A DNA stretch of 64,000 nucleotides from Thiorhodococcus sp. (lineage in GTDB: Bacteria; Pseudomonadota; Gammaproteobacteria; Chromatiales; Chromatiaceae): positions 1 to 64,000 of the forward strand of contig JARIBS010000091.1 in the NCBI GenBank assembly GCA_029257385.1. The letters run 5' to 3'. The position numbers were made by a program, and so were the translations under genes. Shown here piece by piece: positions 63,803 to 64,000 of the stretch. A model generated the notes under the pieces. It was not told where the DNA came from. It worked only from the letters and a program-made list of their open reading frames with translations, and searched no databases. Each line of letters begins with the position of its first letter. Positions within the stretch are counted from its first letter, which is position 1.

Positions 63803-64000
63803 TTATTTGCAGCCGCCGGGTAAACCCTGCATGGCGACTCTGCGGATGGCATCGCGATTGGTCCAGGAACCCGTCAGCGCGACCGCATTCTGAGCTGAGA
63901 GCCAGCGGTATTCGAGGTGCTCGCGGGGATTAAGTCGCACCCGCCGGCGCGAATCCAGCACCAGCGCGAACCAGTATTCCCGATTAAAAAAGACATTGTG
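63803..64000 (-). CDS. NUDIX hydrolase (NudB/dihydroneopterin triphosphatase-like), N-terminus beyond window edge
   Basis: Minus-strand translation HNVFFNREYWFALVLDSRRRVRLNPREHLEYRWLSAQNAVALTGSWTNRDAIRRVAMQGLPGGCK*; EHLEYRWL and LTxSWxNRxAI are NudB-like. Not in the ORF track because it is truncated. Confidence 0.75.
   Translation of the reverse strand, partial: HNVFFNREYWFALVLDSRRRVRLNPREHLEYRWLSAQNAVALTGSWTNRDAIRRVAMQGLPGGCK

Overview
This 64 kb, GC-rich, gene-dense chromosomal window looks gammaproteobacterial. Gene content and protein style suggest a purple sulfur bacterium (Chromatiaceae-like); this is an inference, since no 16S gene is present. Most of it is core genome: torC(partial)-torA, glgX, xseA, guaB-guaA, a YgiW-type OB-fold protein, a USP-SulP pair, tRNA-Cys, proB, obgE-rpmA-rplU, ispB, tRNA-Pro, nitronate monooxygenase, rlmI, an L,D-transpeptidase, an exported PCMT followed by tmcA, yceH, ihfB, rpsA, cmk, aroA, a Lpd-like oxidoreductase, yhbY, phrB, a B12-riboswitch-led btuB-cobT-cobC-cobS locus, comEC, a lolC/E-type permease with lolD, a CBS protein, and a partial nudB-like NUDIX gene. 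I saw no CRISPR array, prophage, rRNA operon or intact IS. The parts most worth a second look are: (i) a PAS-PAS-GGDEF-EAL protein with a C-terminal BLUF blue-light domain, beside two HDOD proteins and a PilZ protein (28.5-33.9 kb); (ii) a Pat-type acyl-CoA-synthetase/GNAT acetyltransferase divergent from an HDAC/AcuC-like deacetylase (48-51.8 kb); (iii) a polyphosphate-themed cluster of an ATP-grasp-like unknown, PPK2, CHAD and metallophosphoesterase (42.6-47.7 kb); (iv) two adjacent perfect hairpins, the second with a 22-bp stem (24.07-24.16 kb); (v) a structured rpsA-ihfB spacer with an IS200/IS605-end-like hairpin; and (vi) two different intergenic heptanucleotide tandem arrays. All calls come from reading the sequence and supplied translations; no database search was run.
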